Positions 50,610 through 62,354 of a stretch of 64,000 nt of DNA are shown here, piece by piece. This DNA comes from Enoplosus armatus (lineage: Eukaryota; Chordata; Actinopteri; Centrarchiformes; Enoplosidae). The stretch spans positions 19,201,333 to 19,265,332 of the forward strand of contig NC_092189.1 of assembly GCF_043641665.1 (NCBI RefSeq). Reading direction: 5' to 3'. Under the pieces are notes generated by a model. It was not told the DNA's origin, searched no databases, and was given only the letters and a program-made list of their open reading frames with translations. Both the position numbers and the translations under genes were made by a program. The stretch's first letter is position 1. Each line of letters begins with the position of its first letter.

Positions 50610-52430
50610 ATTCAGCATTGCTTATGTTGAGAACAACCAGTGACTGGGCACTGGCTGCTGGCTGCTGTTCATTTGGTGACGGTTGCAGAGGAGTACATCA
50701 GTGCTTCTCATTTCTTGGTAACCATGCCAGCCGTTTGTCTACCTTTCTAGAGGGGTGAGCCAGAAGGCAGAACTCCTTGAATGCATCCAGTATCAGCCTG
50801 GAGCTTTGCAGGATGGACATTAAGTGCCCTCACTCATTTAGGGCCTAATGCACCAAGCCACTCCAAACCAGCTTATGTTCCCTGATTGTTGTTTAATGCA
50901 GATGCCAGTTAGGCACTGCGGGAATGTTTCCCTTTGTGTTCTCCTATTTCATTTTTCGAAATCAGCTTTGTGCCAGTGTTGCCTGCATCAAAGTGCAATA
51001 TGCCTTAACACTCTGTTCATGTCAACATGTCATACAAAGCTGATTATCTCTGGCTAGAGAGTCATTTGGTCTTGTCACTGTGGACCTTACATAGCCATAT
51101 TGTCCTTTATGATATTGTTGGTCGGGCATGTATCAGGCTTGGGGGCTTTATGCTGGCTTGTGCTATGATGAAAGTTGAATCCCCACTACAAATGTCCTTA
51201 ATTATGATTTTGTTTCCGACTGTTTGATAGGATGAGCTTCCAATAACACTGAAGAAGGGATAAGTCAACTGGGACATTCACCAGTGCCTATGCTCCCATT
51301 TCAAATCACAGACGGTCCTCACATCAAAGGTACTCAAAGACTGTCTCCCTGGTCAAAGCAAACAACAAACAAACATATGAAGCAGCCAATCACTGGTGCT
51401 CATGCTCCAATGAGAGGAGCTTATTTCTAAAGTTAGGGAAATGGATTGGAATAGACTTGTAGAGTGGGACATGAAAGCAGGGATTACACTGCACACCTTT
51501 GATACCACAAAGTTTTGATACTCATAGCAAGTTTGGTTTGTGCTTTTGACATATATACATTTTAAAAACATCTATCTCTGTTCTCAATAATACCTTACGG
51601 ACAGCTGTATTCAAAAGACACATTCAGATGAGCTGTCCCCACAGTGTTTACAGACATGGTTGCAGAAAGAAGCAGTGACTGTAATTTCATGCACTTTAAA
51701 AAAAACGAGCACTTTTGAAATGCGAAATCAGAAATCCCAGACTGGCAAAGTGAGTTGAGTAGTGATATTTTGACAATTTGATCATATCTCTGCAGATACC
51801 TTATATTATGGTCATTTTGTGATGTGGGAGTTGTACTTACACTTTTAATACTCCTAGTTTAGAGTTAAAGTTGTATTTATACCTTGAAAGACCTTCATTT
51901 ATTCCTCGACTTCACTAATGGTTGGGGATATCAGCTAGGCTGAAGTATAATTGTTTTTTACGTGTTTTAAACAACAAATTACCTTCATATTTGATGATGG
52001 CTGTGCACAATAATTAATAAGAAAACATGAGCAAATAATGTCAAATAACCCTAACCCTTAACACGTAGTTTCAACTTCATCACACTGTATTTATCAGTTC
52101 AGTTGTCGTCAGCTCTTTTATGTCTTCTGCTTTGCATCATTTTGTTTTGTGACTGTTGATTATTTACTGACAGAGTCCTTTGAGAAGGCTTTGTGATGAA
52201 GGGCTAAACATAGTGTGAAAGAATTTCATTTGCCTTGGTGCAAAGTAATATGACAAGATTAGGGAGTTCAAATTACATATCATAATTGTTGTATTATTAG
52301 ACTCACATTAATATCAATGTATCTGGCCGTCTGTAAACATACATAACCTACGTTTCCTACCAATCCTCTCTCCTAGAAACTACCTTTATATAGCACTAAA
52401 TTGTTTTCCCAACTATGTTGTGATGTTAGG
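50610..52430. other. Non-coding, nothing recognised
   Basis: No gene or clear repeat. The telomere-like TAACCCTAACCC near 52046 is too short to matter. Confidence 0.5.
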
Positions 52431-52436
52431 CATACA

Positions 52437-52608
52437 AAGCGCAGGACTTTGACACCAGTGTCTGGGGTTTGTATTGTGGGTCCCCGCCTGTGGTTAGGTT
52501 AAGGGACAGATTGTGGTTTAAATGTTAATGACTTTTTCTGTTTTAAGCGAGACCGCCATCTTTCCCTGACCTTGCTGCCAGTGCCTAAACATAACCATAA
52601 AAAAGTTT
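52437..52608 (+). repeat. Dispersed teleost repeat, copy 1
   Basis: Blocks in order: 'gcgcaggactttgacaccag', 'ggggtttgtattgtgggtcc', 'ctgtggttaggttaaggga', 'gattgtggtttaaatg', 'gaccgccatctttccctga', 'cagtgcctaaacataaccat'. The order matches a repeat common in percomorph genomes and a shortened relative at 63641-63783. No coding capacity or terminal repeats are visible, so its class is unknown. Confidence 0.6.
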
Positions 52609-52829
52609 AACAATGCTGTAGTCACTGAAAATGGATATTGTTTTACTAGATTTGATATTTTGGCAGAAAAAAGTGAAAATTTTATTGATACGTTTTTGAT
52701 TCCAAAGGTGCCCTTATAAGTTATAGTAGTTCTGTGTTGATAAATCAGTCCTGTATGGTCCAAAAGTCCATATGGTTCCACTATTACATTTTCTAATTAC
52801 TGTAGGCTTTTATCCAAAGTGCCATACAC

Positions 52830-52882
52830 CCTATACTAAAATGCCTTTACAATACAGAGCCATAAAGGCATTTCAGTATAGG
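52830..52882. repeat. 53-nt near-perfect hairpin
   Basis: Left arm CCTATACTAAAATGCCTTTAC (52830-52850) pairs with the right arm at 52862-52882 over 21 positions, 19 of them Watson-Crick and the other two capable of G-U or A-C pairing depending on strand, around an 11-nt loop. The flank 'ggcttttatccaaagtgcc' to the left resembles part of a common teleost repeat, so the hairpin may be a small fold-back element rather than an RNA gene. Confidence 0.6.
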
Positions 52883-52889
52883 CTGCTCT

Positions 52890-55800
52890 GCTTATAGTGT
52901 AACTCCAGAGATGCAGTATACCATTATGCTTCCAGACATATAACATTTCATATGCACATACATTTCCTCCATTCGTGAGCTGTCTTGATAAGATGTTATA
53001 AACTATGTTAAAATGGTATATAGTCTATATGTAATGACATGTTTTGATGTTCAGACTATGGGAAGTAGAGGTTGAGGCTTTGCATCTAACCTCTCCACAC
53101 AGCCCATTTTAATGAGGCCTCGTTGGACTGACAGTCTGAAAGAGGTCAGTCTGATGTTGTGTGAGGTGCAAGGCGGGATAACAGATTTCATGCAAAACTA
53201 GGCCAAGGTCAGCAGAGAACCTCAGCACTTACTGCAGATGCTGAGCACAACACTTAGAAATCTGTGTGAAGGCAGACCTGTGCGGGATGATCTTGGCAAG
53301 AATTCACAATGCAACTGGGCACTGTCTCGGTCAAAATGGAGCCAAATTGGAGGATGGTTTCCTTTCTGTCTTTTTTAACAATTTGGGTTTTTTAGCAGTA
53401 TTTTCCTTTGGTAAATACATGTGTAAATATCAAAATAAAGCTTAAATTATTTCACTCACTTATTTATATATATATTTAAGCATAAATAGTGTTGCTCATC
53501 ATGCCCACATCGAAAACAGCTTGAAATGTACAGTAAATACACCACATAGCCTCAAATTAGTGACAGTATAGCATTTTGTTCAACATTTTCAATTTGCATT
53601 TGCATAATCACTTTCCAGCTTATAGTAAATTTGAATTGGCAACACTCCCAAACTTACTGATTAAATTGGACATAGCAGCTCTTTTTCCAGGATTTATAGA
53701 AGACTAATTTAATGGTGAATTCTTGACCATGGTTGTCAATCTCTATGCATGTAAATCTTCATTAATGACAAGACAGGTTCATGTAGAGTTTATGTGATAG
53801 TAAAGTGAACAGTGGACAGTGATTATGCTTTGATTGACTTCAATTTCCTTGTGACCTTTTATTCCTACAAGTTCACTTGTATTATGTGCCCTCTCTCTTT
53901 AATAACAAGCTTTACAGATCTGTCTTAATTCACTATTTGTTGGTCCAGAGGGATAGTATACTTCCCCATATATAGGCTTCCTCTTTCTATATAAGCAGTA
54001 TGTCAAAAACAAACACTACCTGGGTTGAGCAAATCTAAATCAAACATGACAGTCCCTGCTCTCTGTGGGCCCCTCGGTTGAAAGCTAAGTTTGGTGTGAA
54101 GACCTTCGCTTTCTGTCTATGCTAAGAAGATACACCCTTGTCACTCACAGTCTCTCCAATTCGGCAGATCAACATGATGGCTCCTCATGAGAGCCCTCCG
54201 GCCCCCCCTCCAGGCTGGATACACTCTCATCACAAAACAGTAGCTTTTGATTGAAAGGCAGTAGGATGCTTCCCAAACCACATACCCATTTAAGTTATTT
54301 CAAGAGCCAGATGGCAGCATCACATGATCGGGAGAGTAGTGATAAAAGATGTTACTCTTCCAGAAATTCCCATATAACAAAATTTATTTGTCAAGGACTG
54401 TTGCGGGTTCTTGGAGTAGTAAAGCATCACTGTCACTTGTCAGGCTAAATTACATCAAGTTTGCACATCCACACACACATGCAAACACAGGCACCCAGTC
54501 CCTTCTTGCAAAAAAAAATGAAAAGAAAAGGCATCGCCACAAATTTTATGTCAGTCTGGCATTCAGACCTAAATAATACTTATCACGCTTGTGCAACCTG
54601 TTTGCCAAAGAAAACAGTTTTTACTCAGTCCCCAACCACTGTCTCCTTGACTGCAGTGAGATGTTTTTCTCTGATGTCCTTTTTAAAGAAGCACATGACC
54701 TTTGTGTGGGGCATCTTCATTTGTTCGCTGTCTGTCAGTATCTGCCTGCTAAAAGGTCACCTTCTCTTTGACAGAATGGAAAAAGGCATCACACATAGTT
54801 GACTAATGATGAGCTAACTTTTAACTGTGCTACTTTTTACTTGCATTCTGTTGCAGTAAAGAGGAAGTTAATATTTATACACACCAAGCAGGTTTATAGT
54901 GGGATGTTCTTGAAATTCACAAACCTGACATTTACAGTGTAGATTTTCTTCTTTTTGGATTTTTATTGCTGCCTAACAAGTTAGGGACTACGCATAAAAC
55001 ATAATGACAGTGGTCTTTCATAGAGGATGTCATGCTACTTATGCTAGCCATATTGAACATACTGGAGACTAGAATATACCATAGACAGTCAAGCAGTTTT
55101 CAGTTTTTTCACTTTTCAGAATAAGATTTTACATACAAGCAGTATGAGCAGCTTCTTATATATGATATATTGCTATTGACTGAACAACCCAACTGTATTA
55201 TATGTACCCTAGTAATTGACATTTGTGCCATCCAGTCCAGCTGCAACATTTAAATGCATCACTCTGCATAATGAATATGTTTTGCCTCAAATACTTCTGT
55301 TCTTTATGTAAGTCAAATTTTTAATGTAGGACTTTTACGTGTAGCAGAGTATTTTTTATATTGCAGCATTTTCTACTTTTAAGTAAGTAAAAGATCCAAG
55401 TATTCACTCTGTCTGTCTTGCTTAGGCCTTTTATTTCATAAGAGAAGTAAGCTACAGAGGCAATTACTACGAGTCTTCCGCCAATCAGTTGTGCATCTAT
55501 GTCATAAATGTCATTATCTATTAACAACAGAAAATGGAAGTGCTGGTATGTAAATGCTATGACATCCAGAGAGGAGGTTAACTAGACATGTGGCAGTGAT
55601 GTACATACAAGCCTCACATTGTGTTTTGTCCAGGAAGAAATACCCAGTCACGCACCAAAATGTGTTTCGAATGACGATGAGCTTAGACTGACAGATAAGG
55701 AAACTGCTCACAAGCACCTATAGACTGGAGTTAATTTATTTCATAGTAATTTGCTTGGAGTGGCTTTAAACAATGAACATAAGGAAGTGCTGTACAATGA

Positions 55801-56640
55801 CTCTATCTTTTCCTGAAATTAGATATATCTTATCTTTTTTCCAGGTGAGTAACCATCGCCTGGAATCTAACAACAAAACATATCCTACATTATATATTTA
55901 TGCACACAATTTGTGAATTCAATACCACTAAAGTCATGAATGCTAATAAGGCCCCGTACATCCCGACTGCAGGGGACCACAGCCTGCCATTTGCAGATGT
56001 TTTGACAATTTGTTTCACATACATGTCTCTGAAACAGTGACCTGCCCTGACAGGGATAAACGTAGCGGCGCTGCACCCCGATGCTGACAGCTGGTGTGCA
56101 AAGTTTTCCTGCAACCTCTCCTCATTAATTCAGCTCAGGTCGATGGTCATCTTGAAAAAAACAGAGCACATGGACTCCCCCACAGCGTGCCCTGACAGTT
56201 ATATTATCATTAAAAATGATTGATTCTAATAATGCTTATGTTTTAAACGATCTGTTAGATAAGGGGGTGCAATTAAATTACCTCCTACTAGATATAGAAC
56301 CTCCTTCCTCTGTGAACTTCAATGTACTCACTCATCACAATATAGGCTATTTTTCAAATCAGTAATTCACTTGGCAGTGTAAAAAAAAACCCCAGAGCGC
56401 ACTGGGTTGAATAAATCAAAACTAAAATGTACAATACTGGCTTCATTTGTATAAGAGGAAAATTCACATCTAAAGCTAGACCACATCCAGAACCAGTAAC
56501 CAGATAACATTGTAAAGAGTGGCTTAACTCAAAATGACTTTATTTGTTTATATCTGTCTTGGACTGTCCCGTCCAAGACTGTCCCGTGAAATGTTGATGC
56601 AAAGGATAACATGCAACCACTTTTTACATGTTGTGAAAAG
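52890..56640. other. Non-coding, nothing gene-like
   Basis: No gene recognised. A small hairpin with a duplicated GACTGTCCCGT lies at 56557-56588. Frames at 54251-54802 are chance overlaps in a region of low stop density. Confidence 0.5.
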
Positions 56641-56649
56641 AAAACATGC

Positions 56650-56831
56650 AGTGCCATAGATGAAGAGAAAAGGCTACAAAGTCAAGTATTTTGCAGACAA
56701 AACCATCCGCTACAGACAGAGATACAAAGATAGAGAGATAGATGACAGAGCAAAAGACATACTAAATGCTATGGATGAGAGAAAAAAAAAGGAAACTACT
56801 ACAAAGTCAAGTTTTATGAGGACAAAATCAT
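56650..56831. repeat. Imperfect tandem duplication, unit about 116-125 bp
   Basis: The block 56650-56706 (gccatagatga ... ctacaaagtcaagt ... gacaaaaccatc) is repeated at 56766-56831 (gctatggatga ... ctacaaagtcaagt ... gacaaaatcatc). The second copy carries an A9 expansion and a few inserted bases. The spacer (56707-56765) is rich in GATAGA-type words. The frame across it (56660-56845, very Lys/Arg-rich) does not keep phase between units, which argues against a protein repeat. Confidence 0.65.
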
Positions 56832-56849
56832 CTTTGTTTAAATGATTTT

Positions 56850-57360
56850 AAAAAGTCACTAACTTTGTCTGTCTGCAGTTTGGTGCCAGGCAGTTAGCAT
56901 ACAGTAATTTCTTAAACTTCTTTGCTGAAAACGCTTATGAGAGTAGTGAGATGGAACCAAAATGCTCTAACGTTGAGGTCCGTATAACCAAAACGATGAG
57001 CTACAAGATGCTATAATGCTCCGTAGAGCTGAGGGGAACTGCAGATTTGAGTGAAAATTCTTCCCTAAAATTCTTCGCTATGACTTCTGTTAGATTACAC
57101 ACAGCATTTGGCCCAGTTGATGATTGGTATTAATTATAGAAGCTTTAAATTACATTATTTAAAGTACACATGCTGACGCAAAACTTGCAATAAAAAGATA
57201 GAAACAGCCCCACAGTCCTGGGAATTGGAGAAATGTTATGTTTTTTCATTGAAGTGCTGCCTCGTTTAAAAGTCTGATAAAAAAAAAGAATGTTTTATTA
57301 CTTTGGTCCATACTTGCACAGGCCAAAGTATTATCATAAAATAGTATTTATTATTTAATC
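56850..57360. other. Non-coding, nothing seen
   Basis: Plain AT-rich sequence with an A8-9 run near 57280. Confidence 0.5.
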
Positions 57361-57364
57361 ATCA

Positions 57365-57422
57365 TAGATAGATAGTTAGACATACAGACAGACAGATAGA
57401 TAGATAGCTAGATAGAAAGAGA
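57365..57422. repeat. (GATA)n/(GACA)n microsatellite
   Basis: Imperfect GATA and GACA units, grading into GAAA at the right end. Compound GATA/GACA tracts are common in fish. Confidence 0.88.
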
Positions 57423-57898
57423 AAGCAAAAGATGAAAGCATTGTATTTGAACATACTAAAATGTTCCATTCAAGAAAGTAAAAGACGTCAGAATATTTCT
57501 TATTTTTCTCATGAAAGCAGTATAATAACCCATCCCAGTGTTATTTTTCCTTTTGTTGCTTTGATCCAAGGCTGAAGCCTCACCACCACATACAATAGCT
57601 TTTCTCAAACTATTGTCTGATCATAATACACTAAAGAATGTCGCTTTGGTGGATCACTGAGGCTGTCTGCTGCTAGGACACTCTCAAGGTTTTGGAAACA
57701 GGTGATGTGGCCCAGGGACATCAACAAGTCTCTGTGTGTGTCTATGTGTAACAGATAGCTTCTTTTGTTTTTCTTTCTTGTTTTTATATCTAACATTTTG
57801 CAAGGGAACTTGAATGATATAAACTAGGCATGAATGAAGGTTTTGCCAATAAGATACCTCCATGACTGCAAGACCATGTGTTAGTTGTTACTTATAGA

Positions 57899-57899
57899 A

Positions 57900-57959
<60 letters not shown>
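57899..57959. repeat. (AT)n microsatellite
   Basis: About 30 AT units with a single ATAC interruption near 57918. It generates a false minus-strand frame of alternating Tyr and Ile. Confidence 0.95.
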
Positions 57960-57962
<3 letters not shown>

Positions 57963-57964
57963 GC

Positions 57965-59570
57965 ATTTTCCATGTCTCAGACTGATGGCAATAGTCATTG
58001 CTTTTCTGTGAAGCACAATATATTTCCTTGAAATTAAATCTAACTGTATAAAGAAAGTTCTGCTTGCTTTGCTAGTATTATATATCCTGTGAAGCATCGT
58101 GTTGGTAGGGATGAGGGACTGGCAAAGTGCTTCCTCAAGGAATTATCCTGAATAATTGGTGGCTTAAATGTAAGGTCTTCAAAATCTTTTAAGTTATATT
58201 ATATTTTGCAGAGCATCTATGTGTTCTGGCTACCACACAGACACTTTAAATGCTCTCACAGAAATAAAAAAGAAATCTCTGGCTATGCTTCCTGGTCTCC
58301 TATTCAGCCCTATCCACATGTAAGGAGCACTACCCCCAGGAAAACCCTACCACTCTGAAAAGTCTTTGTAAGCTGAATCACTTCCAGACAAGTGGGGCAG
58401 AGATTTGCTGCTGTGCACAATAGATGAAATACTCAGTGGGGGATGCGAATTGAATGTTCCTTGAGTACCTACCAGAAATCATGAATTATAAGAAGTACAC
58501 AAAATGCCTTTCCTTCTGCTTTTTGCTGTGCTTCCAAAATGTGCTGGTAATGTGATTTGGCTTAACATGTGTTGACATACACATACTAGTACATGTTCTT
58601 TGACTGGCGTTGACTCAAAGTGTACAACTTGTACAAATCCATAGTGGTACTCACTGAATGTCTCTTTTTCTGCTGGATGAAAAGATGTTCCCAATGAATT
58701 CACGGGCGATCGAGTCATCTCAGCATCATCACGTAATCCATTTTTTTGTCACTGGTTCCTTATTTTTGGGTACCAAAAGTGTTTGTGTGGATAAACACAA
58801 TAGTAATTTTCCATATGTTGAAAATGGTGTAAAATGACTTTTAGAAGACTGGAATAAATGGACATCATCTATGGCTGAGTCTTATTGTCTGATGCACTTT
58901 CCACACTTATTTTTGTGGATTTAGCTGTTAGTGCTCTCTAAATTACTTTCAGGCTATAAGGAGTACACAGCTGAGGTCATTGTGAACAGGTAAATAAATG
59001 TCTGATTTACCAAACCTTCAAATGATCATGCTGCCAGTACAGCGCTGGCTTTCTATTTACTTTTACACATCACAGTGTCCTGTGCCTTGTTTACTTTGTT
59101 TAGCCCTCTTAGGCTTCCTGCCATCTTAATGAAAAAGAAAAAAAAGCTTCAGTGGACTGTCCGTTTCGCTCACTCCTACTGACAAATCAAATGATCAAAA
59201 ATAATTCGAGTTGCAAAAAAAAGTTGCAAATTAGACCCCTTTAGAAAATAACAATTTCAACTTGATTCTGATTTTTATATTAAGAATGGACTGTGTGTAA
59301 TATGAAAGGGGCCACTTAAAGTGATGAACCAACTGAGAAACATTACTCTGCAGTTCCCTCAGCTCTATGTAGCTTTTCAACTTCCTTTATATAAATCTAT
59401 AGATAGATACATTCCTGCCTGTTTGTTGTACTTGTTTTTTAATTCATTTCAGTGTCACTTGCTTTGTTTTGTTTTTAAAGCAGACTAAAATACATCTAAT
59501 TTCTTGTCTTTCTCTCATTTAAATGAATATTTTAAGGTCCCACTTCAGGCCACTGCATATTTAGATCCAT
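57965..59570. other. Non-coding, nothing recognised
   Basis: No gene or clear repeat between the AT tract and the Tc1 element. Poly-A runs occur near 59139 and 59215. Confidence 0.5.
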
Positions 59571-59573
59571 GTA

Positions 59574-59600
59574 CAGTTGTGTTCAAAATAATAGCAGTGT
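59574..59600 (+). repeat. Left outer terminal inverted repeat of the Tc1 element
   Basis: Begins CAGTTGTGTTCAAAATAATA and matches the inverse of 61170-61196 with one mismatch; preceded by the TA at 59572-59573. Confidence 0.92.
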
Positions 59601-59755
59601 GATTAAAAAGGTGAGTAAACGTCAAAATCCCTAAAATAAATTGTATTTTAATGAATACAAATGCATTGGGGACACAGCACTTTCTATTTCAAAGCAAGAA
59701 AATTGGAAAAAGTAATTGAATTTGATAATATTTTACAGAAAGTCAAGAAATATAA

Positions 59756-59775
59756 TGTTCAAAAAAATAGCAGTG
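59756..59775 (+). repeat. Left inner direct repeat of the Tc1 element
   Basis: TGTTCAAAAAAATAGCAGTG repeats the core of the outer end in the same direction, differing at one position. Inner repeats of this kind act as extra transposase-binding sites in IR/DR-type Tc1 elements. Confidence 0.85.
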
Positions 59776-59856
59776 TTGACATCTGTCTTTACAAACTCAA
59801 ATGTACTGTATAAACTAAGAAATGCTTGAAGATTCAACTTTCCTGAGAATCATAAA

Positions 59857-60853
59857 CTAATATTTAGTTGCATAACCACGGTTTCTGATAACTGCTTCAC
59901 ATCTGTGGTGCATGGAGTCGACCAACTTCTGGCACCGGTCAACAGGTATTGCAGCCCAGGACAATTGTACTACGTTCCACAATTCCTCTGAATTTCTTGG
60001 TTTTGCCTCATGAACAGCATTTTTCATGTCAGCCCACAAGTTTTCTATGGGATTAAGATCCGGGGATTGTGCTGGCCACTCCATTACTTCAGTGCGGTTT
60101 GTCTGGAACCATGATTTTGCTCGCTTGCTGGTGTGTTTGGGGTCATTGTCTTGTTGAAACACCCATTTCAAGGGCATTTCCTCTTCAGCATACGGCAACA
60201 TGACTTCTTCCAGTATTCTGATGTACTCAGACTGATCCATGATCCCTGGTATGCGATAAATAGGACCAACACCATAGTACGAGAAACATCCCCATATCAT
60301 GATGCTTGCACCACCATGCTTCACCGTCTTCACTGTGTACTGTGGCTTGAATTCAGTGTTTGCAGGACGTCTGACAAACTGTCTGTGGCCCTTAGACCCA
60401 AAAAGAACAATCTTACTCTCATCAGTCCACAAAATATTACGCCATTTCTTTTTAGGCCAGTCAATGTGTTCTTTGGCAAATTATAACCGCTTCAGCACAT
60501 GTCTTTTTTTTTAACAATGGGACTTTGCGGGGGCTTCTTGCTGGTAGCTTGGCTTCACATAGACGTCGTCTGATTGTTACAGTACTCACAGGCAACCTTA
60601 GATCTTCTCTGATCCTCCTGGAGCTGATCATTGGCTGAGCCTTTGCCATTCTGGTTATTCTCCGATCCATTTGAATAGTCGTTTTTCTTTTTCTTCCTCG
60701 CCTTTCTGGTTTTGGCTGCCATTTTAAAGCGTTTGATATCATTTTAGCTGAACGGCCTATCATTTTCTGCACTTCTTTATAGGTTTTCCCTTCTTTGATT
60801 AATTCCTTAATCAAAGAACGCTCTTCTTCTGAACAGTGTCTTGAACGACACAT
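59857..60853 (-). pseudogene. Tc1-family DD34E transposase, frame-broken
   Basis: This enzyme cuts and pastes the surrounding element at TA sites in the nucleus. The N-terminal part (ATG at 60853) holds a paired-like helix-turn-helix at about residues 8-50, a basic GRKRK hinge near 53-57 and a second helix-turn-helix at about 64-110. The C-terminal part, open from 60480 to the TAG at 59857, has the catalytic triad: Asp of WTDES, Asp of QQDNDPKHTS and Glu of SPDLNPIENLW, with exactly 34 residues between the last two. The two parts are out of phase: a one-base change in the A9 tract at 60504-60512 shifts the frame, and the downstream frame also has a TAA at 60481-60483. The frame to the right would start with TTG at 60432, so no intact start serves the catalytic half. 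Total span (about 331 codons) is near the family norm of about 340. Confidence 0.93.
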
Positions 60854-60984
60854 TTTACTCTGTTTTTCAAGGACAAATGCACAGCCAGCGTATGCAGCGT
60901 CAGTTGCCTTGATCCTTAAATGAGGGCCGCCTGTTTAACACCTGTTTTTTTCACATTATCAATAACCTCACTTATTGAACTCAG

Positions 60985-61005
60985 CACTGCTATTTTTTTG
61001 AACAC
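60985..61005 (-). repeat. Right inner repeat of the Tc1 element
   Basis: Inverse of the left inner repeat (CACTGCTATTTTTTTGAACAC), an exact match to it. Each side therefore keeps both an outer and an inner site. Confidence 0.85.
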
Positions 61006-61169
61006 GCTCCTTTCAGTTAATGATTCAGTTTCACAGAATCAGCAGCATGCACGCCATGCCTGTTGGGTCTGTTGGTTTTCTATACCTTTACTAAACCTAA
61101 TAGAAAATTACTTGCAGTGTAGAAGTTGAAATTTTAACAAAAACAGTGATTTATCTTGCTAGTGATGTG

Positions 61170-61196
61170 GGACTGCTATTATTTTGAACACAACTG
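61170..61196 (-). repeat. Right outer terminal inverted repeat of the Tc1 element
   Basis: Reads GACTGCTATTATTTTGAACA then CAACTG up to the element edge, followed by the TA at 61197-61198. Confidence 0.92.
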
Positions 61197-61204
61197 TATG
61201 TCAA

Positions 61205-62190
61205 TGATGTTAGGAAGTTTGCCACCAAAGCTCCAAGCTGTGTATTCGAACTTTAGAGGACTGTTTCAAGGAGAATAGAACAATGGTCTTTAAACTGGGG
61301 AGCTCACCAAATAATGGCACCAAGATGTCTGAAACTGCAGGTCTCAGTTGTCCTCCAAGCTCCACTGGCTTCAGATTAGTGTGGCCCCAGGAACAACATC
61401 TCTAACCTCATGGGATATTGTGTTACCAAATCTCTGATCAATACAAGAGCTGCTTAAGAGGTCATGTGACTTTTGTTTGCAAGCCTTGCAAGGAATGGTG
61501 CTTTATAATTTGTCACAGTGATCATTAACACCTCAAACATGCAAAAAAACACGAACTTTTCAATCGTGGTTCCAACCAGTGATAGTGAACTTTATGTGTG
61601 ATTGCACCTTTGGACATAAAATCTCAGATCACCATGCATCTCAGACACAACAGGCTCATGTGACGGCTTGAAAATGCACAATCAGCAATCCGGGAATCAG
61701 GCCCAATTGAGCATATTAGCTGAAACACATGCAACAACCTTCAGGGTAAGACAGTAAATATTTGGTTGAAAAAATATCTTGTTATTGGATGAGTAAAACT
61801 CTGTAATCTCATTTGCATAGTCCCTTGGGAGAGCTACCACAGTATATGTGTGTTTTTTAACTCTTCATGAAAACCCACACTCCACATGTCCTACGGCTGA
61901 GACTGTCTGCTGATGGAGATTTTTGTAATGGCACATTAACAGCTGACAGAACAGATCATTTACATAGCAAGAGGTATTAACGTAAGAGTTTCTGTTGGCA
62001 AGTGATCAGGTAAGGTCGGACTCCCGATACATAGAGCAGTCCTATCGATCTACCAACCTCAATGCCTGAAATATGTATTTTTCTTCCCAATTTTCACTTG
62101 TGACATTTCAATAATGACATTTGAAGCCTGTGGAAGCTCAAACAATTCCTAAAAACATTAGTGGCAATATCAAAACTTGAAAGTTGTTTT
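61205..62190. other. Non-coding, nothing firm
   Basis: A weak hAT-end-like string ('caatggtctttaaactgggg') at about 61281 has no partner or target duplication. No gene seen. Confidence 0.5.
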
Positions 62191-62194
62191 TGAT

Positions 62195-62350
62195 AAATGT
62201 TGGGTATGCCAGCAAATCACATTTTTAGCCATGCTGGGTGTGCGGCTCAATGTCAGTCTCCTGGTCGGTCCACCATTTTTGGATGGATCCATTGGATGGA
62301 TTGTCATGAAATATTATGCAGACATTCATAGTCCACAGTGGATGAAGGCA
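62195..62350 (+). repeat. Eroded teleost dispersed repeat, class unknown
   Basis: Blocks in order: 'gccagcaaatcacatttttagc', 'atgctgggtgtgcggctc', 'gtcagtctcctggtcggtcc', 'accatttttgg', 'ccattggatggattgtcatg', 'aaatattatgcagacattca', 'tagtccacagtggatgaa'. This is the order of a very common fish repeat (ggtcggtccaccac ... ttggatggattgccatgaaa ... cagacattcatggtcc ... gaggatgaa), here with a large internal deletion. It explains the open plus-strand frame across this region. Confidence 0.65.
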
Positions 62351-62354
62351 CAGA

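Larger units (their letters stand above)
59574..61196 (-). mobile_element. Tc1/mariner element with broken transposase, 1623 bp
   Basis: Terminal inverted repeats of about 26 bp begin CAGTTGTGTTCAAAATAATA on the left; the inverse of the right end matches with one difference near the inner edge. TA dinucleotides flank both ends (59572-59573 and 61197-61198), the Tc1/mariner target duplication. A second, inner copy (TGTTCAAAAAAATAGCAGTG) lies about 182 bp in from the left end (59756-59775) and, inverted, about 190 bp in from the right (from 60985), giving the IR/DR layout seen in several fish Tc1 families. One minus-strand transposase gene occupies the middle. Length and layout are those of a full-length element, so it is a recently inactivated or lightly eroded copy. 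Confidence 0.95.

Noticed and set aside
52043..52060. Telomere-like TAACCCTAACCC
   Set aside because: Only two units; chance or a trivial interstitial trace.
57888..58097. Minus-strand frame with Tyr-Ile runs
   Set aside because: Direct translation of the (AT)n microsatellite.
60133..60514. Plus-strand frames across the transposase
   Set aside because: Antisense shadows of the minus-strand transposase, which has the family motifs.
61281..61310. String resembling a hAT end (caatggtctttaaactgggg)
   Set aside because: No matching inverse end nearby and no 8-bp duplication found.
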